Source: Scytalidium lignicola (taxonomy: Eukaryota > Ascomycota > Leotiomycetes). From it: a stretch of DNA of 64,000 nt. This document shows, one piece after another, positions 32,846 to 45,071 of the stretch (positions are counted from its first letter, which is position 1; each line of letters begins with the position of its first letter). The stretch lies in NCBI GenBank assembly GCA_002812745.2, contig NCSJ02000038.1:1-64000 (forward strand), read 5' to 3'. The position numbers and the translations under genes were made by a program. The notes under the pieces were generated by a model. It had not been told where the DNA came from and searched no databases. It saw only the letters and a program-made list of their open reading frames with translations.

Positions 32846-33529
32846 ATTGAAGACAAAGAGATTTCCATAAAGCTCAGAGTCTGTCAAGTACGATTGAGAG
32901 CGTTTTGTTGTTGAAAATTGCTACTTTTCCGCCTCGTTAGCTCTCACCATCGCTTCAAGCAAGCTAGTTGCTTGCTGTTGAGGTTGAAGTTGTTTTGAAT
33001 TGGACTCCTGCATATGCCGAAGACCCAACTCCTCCATGTAAAGCTTGAGTTCACGATCAGAAGTTTTAAGTGACCGAAGCACGCTAGGTAACAGAATTTC
33101 TGGTGCTTCGAGGCTGTGGAAGACGAGCGTCAAGATGAGATGTTTAAGCATGAAGCTGGGGCATTGCATCAACGACTCTCGATGACCAGATAAGACTGAA
33201 GTTGAGTCCATATCTTGGCCAAAGCCAACCACAGCAAGCACCTGCATTACGAGCTTGTCGAATGTGGAACGGACATAATCTAGTGTTAGACAATTATCAC
33301 TAGTTAGGTTAAGAGCTGCAGCTTGTTTACCCGATTCTTCCCAAACCCGTTGCATGGTTTGCTCATTAAATGCAGCAGTGGTGATCTTGCGGTGCCTCTG
33401 CCACTCGGGACCGTGAGTTGGCGAAACATTCTGGCCGTAGATAGCGAACAACTGAGATTGTGCTTCCGGTTGAGGCCAGCTCTTGTGATTTTTGAAGATA
33501 TGATCAAGGCCAGGAGGGTAGCAAGTTAT
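32846..33529 (-). pseudogene. Cytochrome P450 fragment
   Basis: The minus frame reads YPPGLDHIFKNHKSW, then QLFAIYGQNVSPTHGPEWQR, whose WxxxR is the P450 helix-C motif. It continues as HRKITTAAFNE...RVWEESGKQ up to SLLEAMVRANEAEK and a TAG at about 32921. Beyond the stop the same frame continues to LTDSELYGNLFVFN (end near 32846), then is lost. The N-terminal membrane anchor, the I-helix AGxxT motif, ExxR and the heme-Cys loop are all missing, so no functional enzyme can be made. The TAG fits a CAG-to-TAG change. It is a truncated relic that once oxidised a small molecule, next to a transporter-regulator pair that may have been its partners. Confidence 0.8.
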
Positions 33530-34039
33530 GAAATTGGATTAGTTCTTTCAACTAAACAGGCTTTATCTCAGCTCTGCTGTATCTTCTGTACAGCAGTACG
33601 TAAAAGTCGCGGCTTTAACTTTCAGCTGAGGTCGAAGTTAAAATGGTAATCCGACTAATAGGGTAATCCGACTGATAGGGAATTATATCGTAGTTTATTA
33701 TAATCACTTACATAATAAAATTCTAAGATAACTAGTTATAAGCTTTTTAGCTAAACTTATAATTAAGAAGTTCTTTAAGCTTTTCTAACATTACACTAAA
33801 TCATTTATAACTCTTAGAGCACATAAAAGAGTTTAATTCTTATAAAATACGAGAAAATGAAAAGGCTCCCTTTGTTAAGTGTAGAGTACTTAAAGCATAA
33901 ATTGTCTGCCTCTGCTTCGACTATATTACTACGTAGTAAAGCAATACGATGTCATCTCGTCTCGCCTCGTCCACCCTCGATCAAGTCATTTCTGCAGATT
34001 TTATATATCGGTGAAAGCATCGAGTACCATGACGAAGCC
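33530..34039. other. Intergenic or decayed 5' region of the next pseudogene
   Basis: AT-rich up to about 33850. The frame that starts at 33857 runs into the transcription-factor relic, but its N-terminal part is not recognisable. Confidence 0.35.
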
Positions 34040-35515
34040 ATGGCTCAGATCGGTTCCAACCCATTTATCATCACAACCCCTCTGCAGCAACCCGATCTAT
34101 CGTCGAGGAGATACGTACGCAGCAATGCTATGCTCGACAAGAACCGTGGCAAACGTGGAAAGCGCCGAGTGCAGCCGCCGTGCCCGGCTTCCTGGATTAA
34201 TGGACTATCGCAGGGAAGAGCAAGCACCGATGTGATCCCACGGCAAGTCGGCTCAGGCTGGGCGCTAGGTCGGTTTGCAGAAGTAGGGTCGGATATGCTT
34301 CAAAACGTCTTCAAATGTGAGTTTAGGTGGCGACATCTAGTAGAGGGTTGAGATACTGTACTGACCATCCCTAGTCATCACGGTCCTGGAACAGGCGTCA
34401 CATCCCAACCCGATCTTGGCCGACGACGATGGTGAGACCTAAGAATCGATCTGGTTTGGCTACCTGGGTTACATTCAGCCCTTTTTCATGCTCAACTTTT
34501 TGTGACAATGGCATACTTCAACATGACGAGTGGCGGAGACAGAGATATGGGCACCGTTGTGACATTGCACATAATAAAGGCGCTTAGCCTTTTACAAACA
34601 GACTTGGTAACAATCGATAAAGTAATGACGGAAGCAACACTAGCAGTCATCACCATGTTCGCGATGACTGCATTTGTGTCAGATGATGTGGCTTTCGCTG
34701 AACACCATCTTCACAGTCTCTTCAATCTGGTAACTATGCATGGCAGTCTTCGTTCGTTAAGGGCTAACTGCTATCTTCAAACCAAGTGTTACAAGTGAGT
34801 GTCTTCGCTTCGTCTTTCCAACCTTCATTTCTACTTACTCCACCTTAGATTTGATATTGGTTATGTAATAAGTACTTCCTTAAAGCTTTTTTTCTTTGCA
34901 GGTGATAACATATCTTAAGATATGTATCTCTCGAGAAGTACACCCATGCTACACAATACCGAAATCCACTTACTATTACTTAGTGATTTGAAGCCCAACC
35001 CTAGGATGGTCAATGTATAGTATGATCTCTACCAATTTTCGCAGGCAGCAAACATTGCTACGCAAACTAGCCGGAAGCTGGAGGCCAATCTTCTTAAGAA
35101 GACAATGATTTCTATTCAATACCGACTTCTCCATACATAGTAGGACAAGGACGATGTGCACGAACTGCTGAGGATAATCATGCTCGCCTACTTTACAACG
35201 ATCTTTCCTTTCCTCTTCTCCCAATTTGGTGCCAAACCCTTGAGCTATCCATCTCCCTCTAGTTGCCTGCGGGGCTTTTTGATTATACCTGAACAAGCAT
35301 CTAGTGAGAAATTACAATTGTTGCTCTGGCTGCTTGTTATCGCCCGGATATCAATCTTGGATGATGAGCTGATAGACCTTCAACTTGCCCAGGCAGTACA
35401 AACCATCAATCTAAGCTCGTGGGACGAGATCCTCGTCATTCTGAAAGACTTTCTTTGAGTGGATGCATTATATAAAGAGCAAGCAAAAAGGCGCCTTGAT
35501 AAGATAGGCCCTTAG
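34040..35515 (+). pseudogene. Fungal-specific transcription factor domain gene (Fungal_trans_2-like), disrupted
   Basis: The frame begins MAQIGSNPFIITTPLQQPD, with basic RGKRGKRRVQ and SGWALGRFAE. An intron at about 34319-34377 leads into ITVLEQASHPNPILADDDGE and a stop. After a frame slip near the T-rich 34480-34500 it resumes as TMAYFNMTSGGDRDMGTVV and HIIKALSLLQ...TEATLAVITMFAMTAF...HHLHSLFNLVTMHGSL. That is the repeat-like core of fungal regulatory domains that bind no DNA themselves. A second intron (about 34797-34850) and several more TAA/TAG/TGA codons follow. The C-terminal part LLLWLLVIARISILDDELI...SSWDEI is recognisable to 35457. At least four disabling changes are visible. No zinc cluster was found upstream. 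Confidence 0.65.
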
Positions 35516-36391
35516 CCTTAACCAATGAGCTGTTGCACGCCAAAATATGTTCAAATAGTCTGTGTATAGTAGTACTGCGTTCATCAATCTGTTCAGTGGA
35601 CCAATTTATCCTGACAAGGGCTATATAAATTGAAGGAGCCTTTTAGAAAACTGCTTAGTGAGAGCTTGGTTATCCTAGAAATGATTGGTTATTCGTGAAG
35701 CAAGGCCAAATCACAATGTATTCAAGTAGGATATGACTTTTGGGATAACACTATGAGTTAATTTTCTAATACTGATACTCTAGATGGTTTTAATGAAATG
35801 ATTTAGTATTCTACTGCTTTCTTGATTTCTAATATCTAATCATATTTCCCCTTCACTTTCAATATTATTAAACTCATCGAGAATTGGTAATAAAACTGTA
35901 AAATCTACTTTTTTTAATACCCATGTTCATTAGATCAAGTTTATCCTATTAGATATATCCACTGAATTTAAACATTTTTTTTATACAATCCGAAATATTA
36001 AAAAATTAACTTTGCTTAATAACTAAAAAAAAAAAGAATATAAAATTTAAATAAAAGAGTACCCCTTATAATATTATTGTGATAGTTTTTGAATTGAATT
36101 ATAAAATAACTTCGAACCATATATACTATTATATTATAGTAGCATTGAGAGGTACCACTAAAATTATCAGTGAAATGGTTATAAATACAATCTGACAGAC
36201 TTAAACCTTTAAGGATCTAACCAATTCTTTCTCTACATTTTTGAGATACTATGAGTTTACTAAGTTCCATCGTGTGATTATGTTATTTCTTGTCTTACTT
36301 CTGGTGTTTCTCTGTGAGCCGTATGCTCTGATCGTACATGCATGTAATATGTATTATTATAATTGACACAGAAAGTTTATTTGAATTTAAT
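35516..36391. other. Intergenic, AT-rich, no gene seen
   Basis: Low-complexity A/T runs (especially 35860-36130) and stops in all frames. This marks the left border of the enzyme-rich block. Confidence 0.45.
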
Positions 36392-38375
36392 CTACTTTTT
36401 AAAATATAATGTTTGTGCATTACAAAAGCTTTTCAATCCACTGACTGCCCACTCACTACCAATGCCGCTCTCCTTGTGCCCACCAAATGCAGCTAGAGGA
36501 GTTACTTCTAAGTGTGAATTCACCCAGACATTCCCAGCTTCTAGGCGTCTTGCTATTCTGCGCGCTGTAGTCAAATCTGACGACCACACTGAAGCCCCAA
36601 GACCCATCTTGGTGTGATTTGCGCGCGTCACCACTTCATCTTCAGTGGACCACGAAAGCAAGGGCACGATAGGGCCTTCCGAAAGTTAGTACAATTGTGA
36701 AACAGTAAAGTTGACAGCAAACCTACCAAACTGCTCCTCTGTTACTATTTTTGAATCCTCTTTAGGATCATCAATGATTGTAGGCGTGATAAAATATCCT
36801 GATGAGTTGTTGGATATGCCACCGACAGCAATCTTCTGGCCTTCCTTTTCAATATCGTCAAAGAACATCTTAACACGATCATATTGCATTTTGTTTTGAA
36901 CTGGCCCTAGGAAGACACCATCCTCGAATCCATCTCCCGCTTTCATCTTTTTAGTCATTTCTACTATCGTGTCTCTGAATTCAGGATAGATTGATTCGTG
37001 AACGTATATTCTTTTTAATGCTAAGCAAATCTAGAATATATTAGCTCTCCAATGCTATGTAGTTTGTGGAGCGTCAGTTTCTTACCTGCCCTGAGTTTAA
37101 GAACGCGAGTCTGGCAATCTTAGGTCTAGTAAGTATACTTCTAGGATAGACGCATAGATGAGACTAACCTCGGGAGCCACGGTCGCGATGTTAACATCCC
37201 CACAGATGATTGCAGGATCATTTCCCCCGCTGACCTCATTAGCTTGTGATAGCGATCATATAAATGAAGACTAAGATCATACAGTTCCAGTGTAACCCTT
37301 TTTAGTGTTTGACTTGCACTTTCCATTACTTTCTTTCCCGTAGCAGTTGAGCCTGTAAAACTGATTTTGTTTACTCCTGGATGAGAAGTGAGCATCGGAC
37401 CTAGGTCATCATCTCCGCTCAGGGCTTGAATGACACCAGGTGGAAAGAATCTCTGGGCAAGTTCTGCAATCTTCAGATCACAATAAGGGGTGAAAGGGCT
37501 TTAGGAGTCAACAAATATATCCATTACAGTTCTCATTTGGACTAAGGTCAGAAATACTTACGACGGCTTGATAATGATTGTATTGCCAGTCATGATTGCA
37601 GGTGCAATTTTACCACAAGCTTGGTTATAGGATTAGCAGCATTCTCTATTCCATATTTTGTAACTTACCAAGCTGAATTGGGACTATCAACACGATTAGC
37701 AACAATTTTACATAAGCCATCAGTATGCAGGAAAAGCTCACAGTTCCACGGGACAATACCGACTACAACACCTATTTTCTGTCAACAAGGTTCTCGAGCG
37801 GCAGGCGCGAGTTTCTCACCTAAGGGCGTATAACGTGTAATTACTTGTCGCTCATCATTGTCTATGACGACCTCCTCTGGTACTGTCAATTTGGAGATTT
37901 CTTTCAACCACGTAAAGCCATCGTCAACTTCGCCTCTAGCAAGATGGATCTAGATTCATCCATATTAGCATGAACTGTACATCCCGTCAATAATATGAGG
38001 ATATGCAAGTTAAATTAGCATGGTACTGACAGGTTTCCCCTGTTCTGTTGTCAACAACTTTGAAAAGTCATCTTTGTATTCCATCAGGGCATCTGCAAAG
38101 TGATCCAGCGCCTCCCGTCTCTCCTGAATGCTTGTTGCAGACCAGGCAGTGAAAGCATTTTGGGCGGCTTGCACTGCGTTGTCTACGTCTTGCTTGGTGG
38201 CTATAGGCACTTCCCAATTTGGCTCTTTGGTTGCAGGATTGATCCCGTGACGTTTTGCTTTAGTAGTTTTTAATTCCCCATTGATAATATTTTTAAAGGT
38301 CGTGAAATCAATGTGGTTGAATGCATCGCCATTAGGTTGGGTACCATTTGTGGGAGATACTGCAGAGGGGGCCAT
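36392..38375 (-). CDS. NAD(P)+-dependent aldehyde dehydrogenase
   Basis: Ten exons (38375-38031, 37949-37820, 37771-37742, 37683-37669, 37619-37562, 37498-37283, 37229-37169, 37118-37086, 37030-36727, 36675-36392) give 491 aa, the usual class length. It starts at [11 protein letters not shown], although the frame is open to 38546. Catalytic landmarks are all present: VPWNFP (Asn about 168), FTGSTATG in the cofactor-binding region, TLELGGNDP (general-base Glu about 264) and NSGQIC (nucleophile Cys about 298). The ASVWSSD and [10 protein letters not shown] motifs are at the C-terminus. The enzyme oxidises an aldehyde to its acid, probably in the cytosol. Exon 4 is only 15 nt, yet every junction keeps frame. 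In this neighbourhood it could perform the last oxidation of a hydroxy-acid intermediate. Confidence 0.93.
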
Positions 38376-39534
38376 AGCAATGGATTCGCCTTGTTCAATA
38401 CTTAATAAATTGTTTCTCATATGTTGTTGTATACGTAGCTTTCCTGATTTACTGTAGTACCTACCCCCCAATCTAACGTACCTTGTGTAGTGTTTTGAAT
38501 GGAAGATAAAGTGATGGTACCTCGGGATTAGAGATGTAGTATGCACTAGTCGAATTGCTTTGTATCGGCTTGTTTTGACTCAGTGTGCTGTGACATGCTC
38601 ATATGCTGTGAATAATACTTTTCTGACTCATGGCACTACATACGGAAATGGGGATTTCCGAGTTGGTGGTGCGCGGTGAGTAAAAATATTTGCCGCTTTT
38701 ACGATTTGAAATTTTGATGGTTGTATAGATATAATACTAAGATACTTAATTGAAGTAATGTGATTTAAAGGAATGGAGGTTAAGTTGGTTACTAGAAGCA
38801 GCATTAAATCATTTCTCGACTGAGCTGGCAGAACTGGTGATACTATCAAATTACATATACGTGTTTTCTCAATGAGATATAAGACCACAGCTCCTGTTAA
38901 AGTATCTTGAAATTAAAAGATCTATGAACAGCATAATAATCAATTCATAGCTAAATGAAAATTTTATTATGTTACTTGAATTTGGTGTCAAATTGCTATG
39001 GGGAATTTATTTAGCATGGCTTCGATGCGTACAAAACTGTAAGAACAAAGCGTGCGCAATACGGGACAGTAATTGCATAGGTACGGATTCATTCCGGGAT
39101 GTTACGATGGCCTTGTAGTACGCCTATACTCTACTGAAAGCTTTATGATAGTTAATGGACAGGTCTTGATCAAGCGGCCAACAATGCCACTAACGCCAGC
39201 AATGCCAAGAATAAGGGGGACTAGCATTGCAAATTGCCCTTCCCCGCAGTTTGATCCCTACACCGATTGCTGTGGCTTAGGTTGAAGGTTCGGCCGGCCG
39301 GAGAGAGCTCAAGAGTGCGTAGTTGCAGCGCAACCAACCGACATCGTCTTTATCTCTCAACAGCATCTCTTTCTCCTTAAAAGCTTCACTTTCACCGGAG
39401 GCTATGAAAGCCAGGAGAAACGTCATCACCTCTACCAGTTATAGTTAATGCGATACCTTTGATGCGCCGGAATACCCATATTCTGCACCAGTTACTTCGT
39501 TGACTCGGACTCACGGCGACATATATCAGCATTC
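38376..39534. promoter_or_regulatory. Divergent intergenic region, ALDH (-) and bZIP (+)
   Basis: A 1.16-kb non-coding stretch between two divergently transcribed genes; both promoters must lie here. The ALDH side is AT-rich and the bZIP side GC-richer. I see no certain operator. Short frames (minus 38628-38888, plus 39073-39285) show no features. Confidence 0.45.
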
Positions 39535-41173
39535 ATGGCAGAGAGGAATAGCTCTACTGGCGAGAGTAAGCGTCCCAATCGTCGGAGCCTTGCAAGCAGT
39601 CAGATTGCAAAGAAGCGAGAGCTGGATCGAGCTGCTCAGCGTGCAAGTCGTGAGCGCGCGAGAAACCGCATGGCTTTCTTGGAGGAGAAGCTGCAAAGGC
39701 TGGAGGCCGATGATAAACAGGCACAAATTTCGGAGTTGATGAGTGTCATTGGTGACCTTCGAAACGAGAACTCACAACTCAGGGCTGCTCTTCTCAAAAT
39801 CCGCTCGTGGGCAGATATCTCAACACAACCCAACACTGGTGAGTGGCTGGGCCTCTTCTGCGTGCCAGCAATGATCAATCTAAATATCGATAGATGATCA
39901 AAAGACATCGGCATCTCCTACGTCACAAAGTCCTTCTCCCTCAGCTGGATTGCTTGACCTCATTAATGGCAGTACGCCTCAGGCTCCTGTTGATCAAGCT
40001 TTGGATCATGCCGTGGGGGATCTAACAGCTCAGGCATGTCAAGAATCGACTAATCGGTCCTTTGATAGCGACATAAATGAACGCGGAAGTCGGCCATTGT
40101 TTGACATTGATGACCTAGAAATGTCAGTTATGGGGGCAAACATGCCGGCCAGTGCTTGGAACGAGCCAACGGACCTACCTTACCAGTGTAATATTCCGAG
40201 TCCGCTTCATGGACTCGTTGATTTTGATCCTGCGTCGTTCTTTTGGCCTTCTTACCCCTCCACAAGTAATGGCTGCTATAGCCCATCATCTGTCGTACCA
40301 GATGAGGAGAAGTGGAGTTTTGGAAATGAAGCGTACACGTTTGGAGTCGAATCGTCCAAGAAGACCAGCACTAATCTTAACACCATCGACCCGCACGCCC
40401 CTTTCAAAGCTATCCTCTGGGGTTGGGACGTTGTTGATGAAGAGCAACGCTCACATCCGATGTGGACTGCACTGAGAAAGGTCGATGAACAGATCTTTGG
40501 TAACTGGCAATCAAAAGCACAGAAGATTGCCCTCATGTTTGTAACGCACAGACTGCTGATTGTGAGAATTCCACCTCTTGTGTTCAGTATTGCTGTACTG
40601 AAGTGTGAGCTCTAACCGGCAATAGTATCGATCGAATCCTACACAAGAAAACCTTGAAAGAGTTCCATCATTTCTTCGACCTCGGTAAGTTCCAAATACC
40701 TGTAGTTTAGAACATCCCAATTCTGATCTTCTGTAGACCTTCCCAGGAGCGAATCCAGCACCCGCTTGTTATTGACTTTCTGATATGGTAAGAATTCGAT
40801 CTTGCGTGTTTAAGCCTGTACTCACATTTCCTACAGGCCTGGACTCCGAGATAGGCTGGTTTTCAGCCACGAAAAATACACTCGTACTGGAGAATTTTCT
40901 GCCATGTATTGCAATTGCCTCCGATTCCACTGGCCTTTCCCAGACACGGATATCTTGACTTGTGATTCGTCTAGAATGTATAGGATCTCGAAACTCTTTG
41001 AACGGTATGCCTTTGACTTGAAAAACTGGACTGTGGAAGAAAAATTTTTCACAAGACTTCCCGAGATGAGGTACGACATACCCTCTTCTTCGGACTCCCC
41101 ATCAGTGTATTCCCCTTGTTTCGATCGCACATCTGTAGCATGTCCCAGTCCTCAAAATAGCATACACGTTTAA
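39535..41173 (+). CDS. bZIP transcription factor with DUF3425 C-terminus
   Basis: Five exons (39535-39838, 39894-40561, 40626-40684, 40737-40787, 40837-41173) give 472 aa. The basic region AKKRELDRAAQRASRERARN (about residues 25-44) runs into a leucine zipper (FLEEKLQRLEADDKQ...). The usual invariant Asn of NxxAAQ is Asp here. A Ser/Pro-rich acidic middle region follows. The C-terminus has features of the DUF3425 domain (HPMWTALRKVDEQIFGNW, then HPLVIDFLIWPGLRDRLV, MYCNCLRFHWPF). The protein is nuclear and probably binds DNA as a dimer. It stands at the left of the oxidoreductase block and 228 bp upstream of the quinone-reductase-type gene. A second gene of the same architecture lies at 57353-59228. 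Confidence 0.9.
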
Positions 41174-41401
41174 CTTTGGTCTGAATATGTTTGGGAACCT
41201 GTATACAAGCGTGGCGCTTCCTTCGGCAACTCGGGAAGCTTGTCAGGATTGTCTGACACGGAGTTTGGGTTGCATTGGTCAGTTTTTCAAGCCAAAAATT
41301 CCAACTGTATCTGGTTAAGCCAATTGTATCACCCTATATAACTCATTGATAATATGTATGAAACTATCTGCAGACTCAAGTGACTAGAAACTCGAGAGAA
41401 A

Positions 41402-42587
41402 ATGAGAGGCATACGTCTTGACTCTTATGTGTCGGTACGCATCGATACAAGTCTAAAGATATATTTCCATATTTATAATGCAGTTCTAGGCTTTAGAAGA
41501 TCTGAAGGTGTCAAATCTGCCAGATCCAATCCCGAATGCAACCCAATATTTGATTGATGTGCAAGCCTGTGCCGCAAATTTCTTCGATCTTTTGCAGGTT
41601 CGAGGGAAATACCAGACTGTACATCCTCCATCCCTTCCTTGATGAATAGAAACTGAGCTGATTTTGACAGCAACCACCATTCCCATGGATAGCCGGGTTT
41701 GAGTTTGCAGGTATCGTCCTTTCCACCCCATCTATTGGAAAGACAAGATTCCAGATTGGTGACCGCGTCTTTGGTGCTAGTCAAGGTGCGTATGCCACGA
41801 AGATATGTGCCGATGAAAACAAGCTGCAGCCTGTACCCCCTAGCTGGACTATCGAAGAGGCAGCTGGTCTGTATTTGACTGGGCCCACGAGTTATGCATC
41901 TCTCGTGTTGAGTGCTAAACTACAAGAAGGTGATGAAGCATTATTTCTACCAATGAGTCCTTAATTGCTAAATGATTCCAAACAGGTGAATGGTGCCTCA
42001 TCCATGGTGCTGCTGGAGGCGTTGGACTTGCCGCTGTACAGATTGCAAAGGCTCTAGGTGCCAAAGTAATCGCGACAACAACCATATCTGCTAATATTGA
42101 AGCATGCAAATCTTTTGGTGCTGACTTCGTGATTGACTATGCACAATTTGCACAATGGGAAAGCGAAGTCCTGAGGATAACAAACAGTCATGGCGTTGAC
42201 GTCGTTCTCGATCCCGTCGGACTGGTATCGCAAAGCCTCAAGTGTGCAGCATGGTGTGCTAGAGTAATAGTCGTTGGCTTCGCTGGTGGGCAGATCGAGA
42301 AAATAGCCGCAAACCGCGTTCTCCTTAAGAATGTGAGCATTGTCGGGCTTCATTGGGGCGCGTACGAGAAGTTCGATCCTAACACCGTTCCTGAGGTGTG
42401 GAAGGGACTGTTCGAACTGATTAGTGAAAGAAAGTACAGAGGCATAGTGTATCAATCGACAAACACTATACAAAGGAAGTTTGTTGGCTTAGATGATGTA
42501 GGACGTGCTCTTCGTGTTTTGGAGAATAAGGAAGCGTGGGGAAAGCTAGTCATTACAATACCACAGTTGGGAATTTCCAACTTATAG
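41402..42587 (+). CDS. Zinc-free MDR oxidoreductase, NADPH:quinone reductase type
   Basis: Four exons (41402-41434, 41490-41618, 41671-41929, 41986-42587) give 340 aa. The first exon is 33 nt (MRGIRLDSYVS). Key features are the N-terminal catalytic-fold segment NFFDLLQVRGKYQTQPPFPW with GFEFAG, and the nucleotide-binding loop HGAAGGVGLAAVQIAKALGA (about residues 147-166). DVVLDPVG and RKFVGLDDVGRAL sit further on. The zinc-ligand cysteines of alcohol dehydrogenases are missing, as in quinone reductases and enoyl reductases of this superfamily. It would use NADPH to reduce quinones or conjugated C=C/C=O bonds in the cytosol. It follows the bZIP gene in the same direction and converges on the TRI12-like transporter gene. 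Confidence 0.9.
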
Positions 42588-42805
42588 ATAGTAAAGAGGA
42601 TGAATTCTTGTAGCAATTCATACATACATGCCCCATTGTCACAGGGCAAGACGAAGAATTTAGTGGAGTCATAGTATTAAGGCACCACAAGTATTAGGTT
42701 CAGAAGGGGGTCAGATCTCTGGCTATTATATATTAAGTCTTACTAAAGATTGTTGTGTCAAGAGACAGCCTTTGTTGAACAGGTGGAATAACAATATCTT
42801 AACGC

Positions 42806-44651
42806 CTAACCCTCCTGCATTTTGTCAACAACGGTGTCGTTCCCCCCTTTGTCCTTTGTGTGCAACAGTGTAGCTACTTGTCCAGTCATGAGACTGTCAA
42901 CGTTCGGCGCGAAGCATGCTAGGATTATAGCCACCCCGCTAAAAGCAATAGACGTGAAAAACACCGTCTGGTATGCTTTGATATTAGCTTCCTTGTAGGC
43001 AGACGTAACGATGTCAAGGATCTCAGGAGTTAAACCGTTGACAGTATCAAATGCTGAGCTTGTCCTCAATGCAAATGCTTTGAGGAGGCTAGCCACAGAA
43101 TCTGCAGGCAGTCCAGCAGAAATGGCAGCAGGGGATATAATGGCAGGTATTGTTTGAGCTAGGCGATTTGACAAGACCGCTGAGTATATAGTCGTCGCCA
43201 CTGATGAGACAGCAGACCGAATAGACCCAGCAATACCAACCGCAACCCCAATCTCTCGTTGATCATAAACGCAAATACCAGATAGAGTCTGGGTGAGGGA
43301 CTCCATCCACCCAATGAGGACGCACCCAACAACAAGAAGTGCAAGAGGCAAATTCTTACTATCCGGGGATGCCCCGGCGACACCTTCAACGGGTTAGTTA
43401 TGATATCTGAATTATAATTCGAAAGGACTTACCAGCTAAAAGTGCCCCACCAACTGCCGTCACTACTAAGATTTGATATCTTGTCTTCCCAATGATTTTT
43501 GCCAAAGCTCCTCCAACAATCTGACCCAGAGTAATTCCACCGGGAACTGCGCATGACATCCATCCCGCATAAGTAGAATCTCCGTCCGCGTACAATACTG
43601 CAGCCATTTGCGGCCATACAATGGAGAATCCATAGTATACACTTGCGCCGATGGAGAGTAGAAGCACTGATATGACCCATCCGGTGTTTTTAAACAGATG
43701 CATTGGTACTAAAGGCTCTTTGAGTGGTGCGTACACTTCCCATAAAAAGAACGCCAACAGAGTTAGGAATCCTAGGATGATCGATGCGATTGGGCCTGCA
43801 GACTTCCATGGATATACTGAGCCACCCCACGAGATACCGAGAAGGAACACCACCATGCCGCTGGTGAAGAGAAATGTCCCGACGAAATCGAAGTTTTTAA
43901 GCACTTCCATTCTCGAATGCCTGCCATGTTTCATGTGAAATGTTGGCGGATGGTAGAAGAAGAAATATGCCAGTCCAGCCATACCATCAATAATCATCAT
44001 CAGATAGTAACACCATCTCCATCCCGCAGCTGTGTGGATCACCAGGAGATTTCCAATCGCAGGCGCCAGGCCAGAGAAAGGGATAACCCATAAGTATAGA
44101 TAGGCTACCGCAATGAACCGATATTTCATTGGAACAAGTTCAGATGCTAGGAATGAAAATGATAGTGACGTTGAAGCAGCCACTCCGACAATTGTTGTGC
44201 CACCGATCAGCGTTGGTACATTCTTTGCAGTTGCACAAACAGCAGCACCAACCAAACCGAGGACTTGACCACCTATCAGAAACCATCGTCTTCCAAAAAG
44301 ATCCGTGAGACGACCAACAAGAGCAAGACCGACGCTCAAACATAGAGGAAACACCAGTGGTACCCAGGTAATGTTGAGGTTAGGTCCGATATCCGCGTTA
44401 ATGACAGTTAGCAGAGGGGCAGCCAGGGCAAATCCGCCTACACCGCCCATCAGGTTAAGGCCAATTGCCAACATAGAGCCAAGAAAGAAGGAGCTCCTAA
44501 AGTAACCCTTAGGAAGGATGGACTCTTCTGATTCAAAACCCGTGAGGGATTTGTCCGATGTCTGGATCTTAGAGGTAGACTCGACATGTTCGACGTTAGC
44601 TACGTGGTTGTTGACCTTGTCTTCGATTCTTTCGGCTTTGGAAGCATCCAT
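42806..44651 (-). CDS. MFS transporter of the TRI12/siderophore-like 14-TM family
   Basis: Two exons (44651-43433, 43383-42806) give 598 aa. About fourteen hydrophobic segments begin after a 50-residue hydrophilic N-terminus. Motif A-like GRLTDLFGRRWFLIGGQ follows the second segment. Further landmarks are LASELVPMKYRFIAVAYLY, GWRWCYYLMMIIDG, and a late EIGVAVGIAGSIRSAVSSVA helix. This arrangement matches the fungal TRI12 group, plasma-membrane efflux pumps of secondary metabolites; some relatives move siderophores. Substrate unknown. The gene is divergent from the SDR gene (421 bp) and convergent with the quinone-reductase-type gene, inside the enzyme block, so export of a pathway compound is plausible. 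Confidence 0.9.
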
Positions 44652-45071
44652 ATCATCTGTATTTTTGTTGTGGATGCATATAGAAGCTGTGGCAATCGTT
44701 CCAATCTAGACGCAATGTCACAATTTGAGCTATCGTCGTTATATAGCTGCCGACAAGTCCACTCTGCCGTCTCAAGAATAATCTCCGACAACTACCCATG
44801 TGAAATGCCTGCATGAGTCAATCATAAATGACTCGCAGGAACAATTAGTGTAGCAAGCTGAAATTCCGTATGAATTCTTTTTAGTAGTGCCTAGTAAGTG
44901 GGACAGTCATAAAGTCATTGTTTCATGACTTGCTCAAAGCCCCTCAAAAGCCACATCAAGTAGACATGCATGGCCGAATTTCAGAATAAAAAATGTATTT
45001 GAACACTCTAAACTAGAATTGTACTGTTTTGATGACTGCCGTATAGTATAATCCATATCCATTAATAGAAG
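44652..45071. promoter_or_regulatory. Divergent promoter, TRI12-like MFS (-) and SDR (+)
   Basis: A 420-bp non-coding spacer between two divergent start codons, short enough for shared regulation. No operator could be identified with confidence. Confidence 0.35.
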
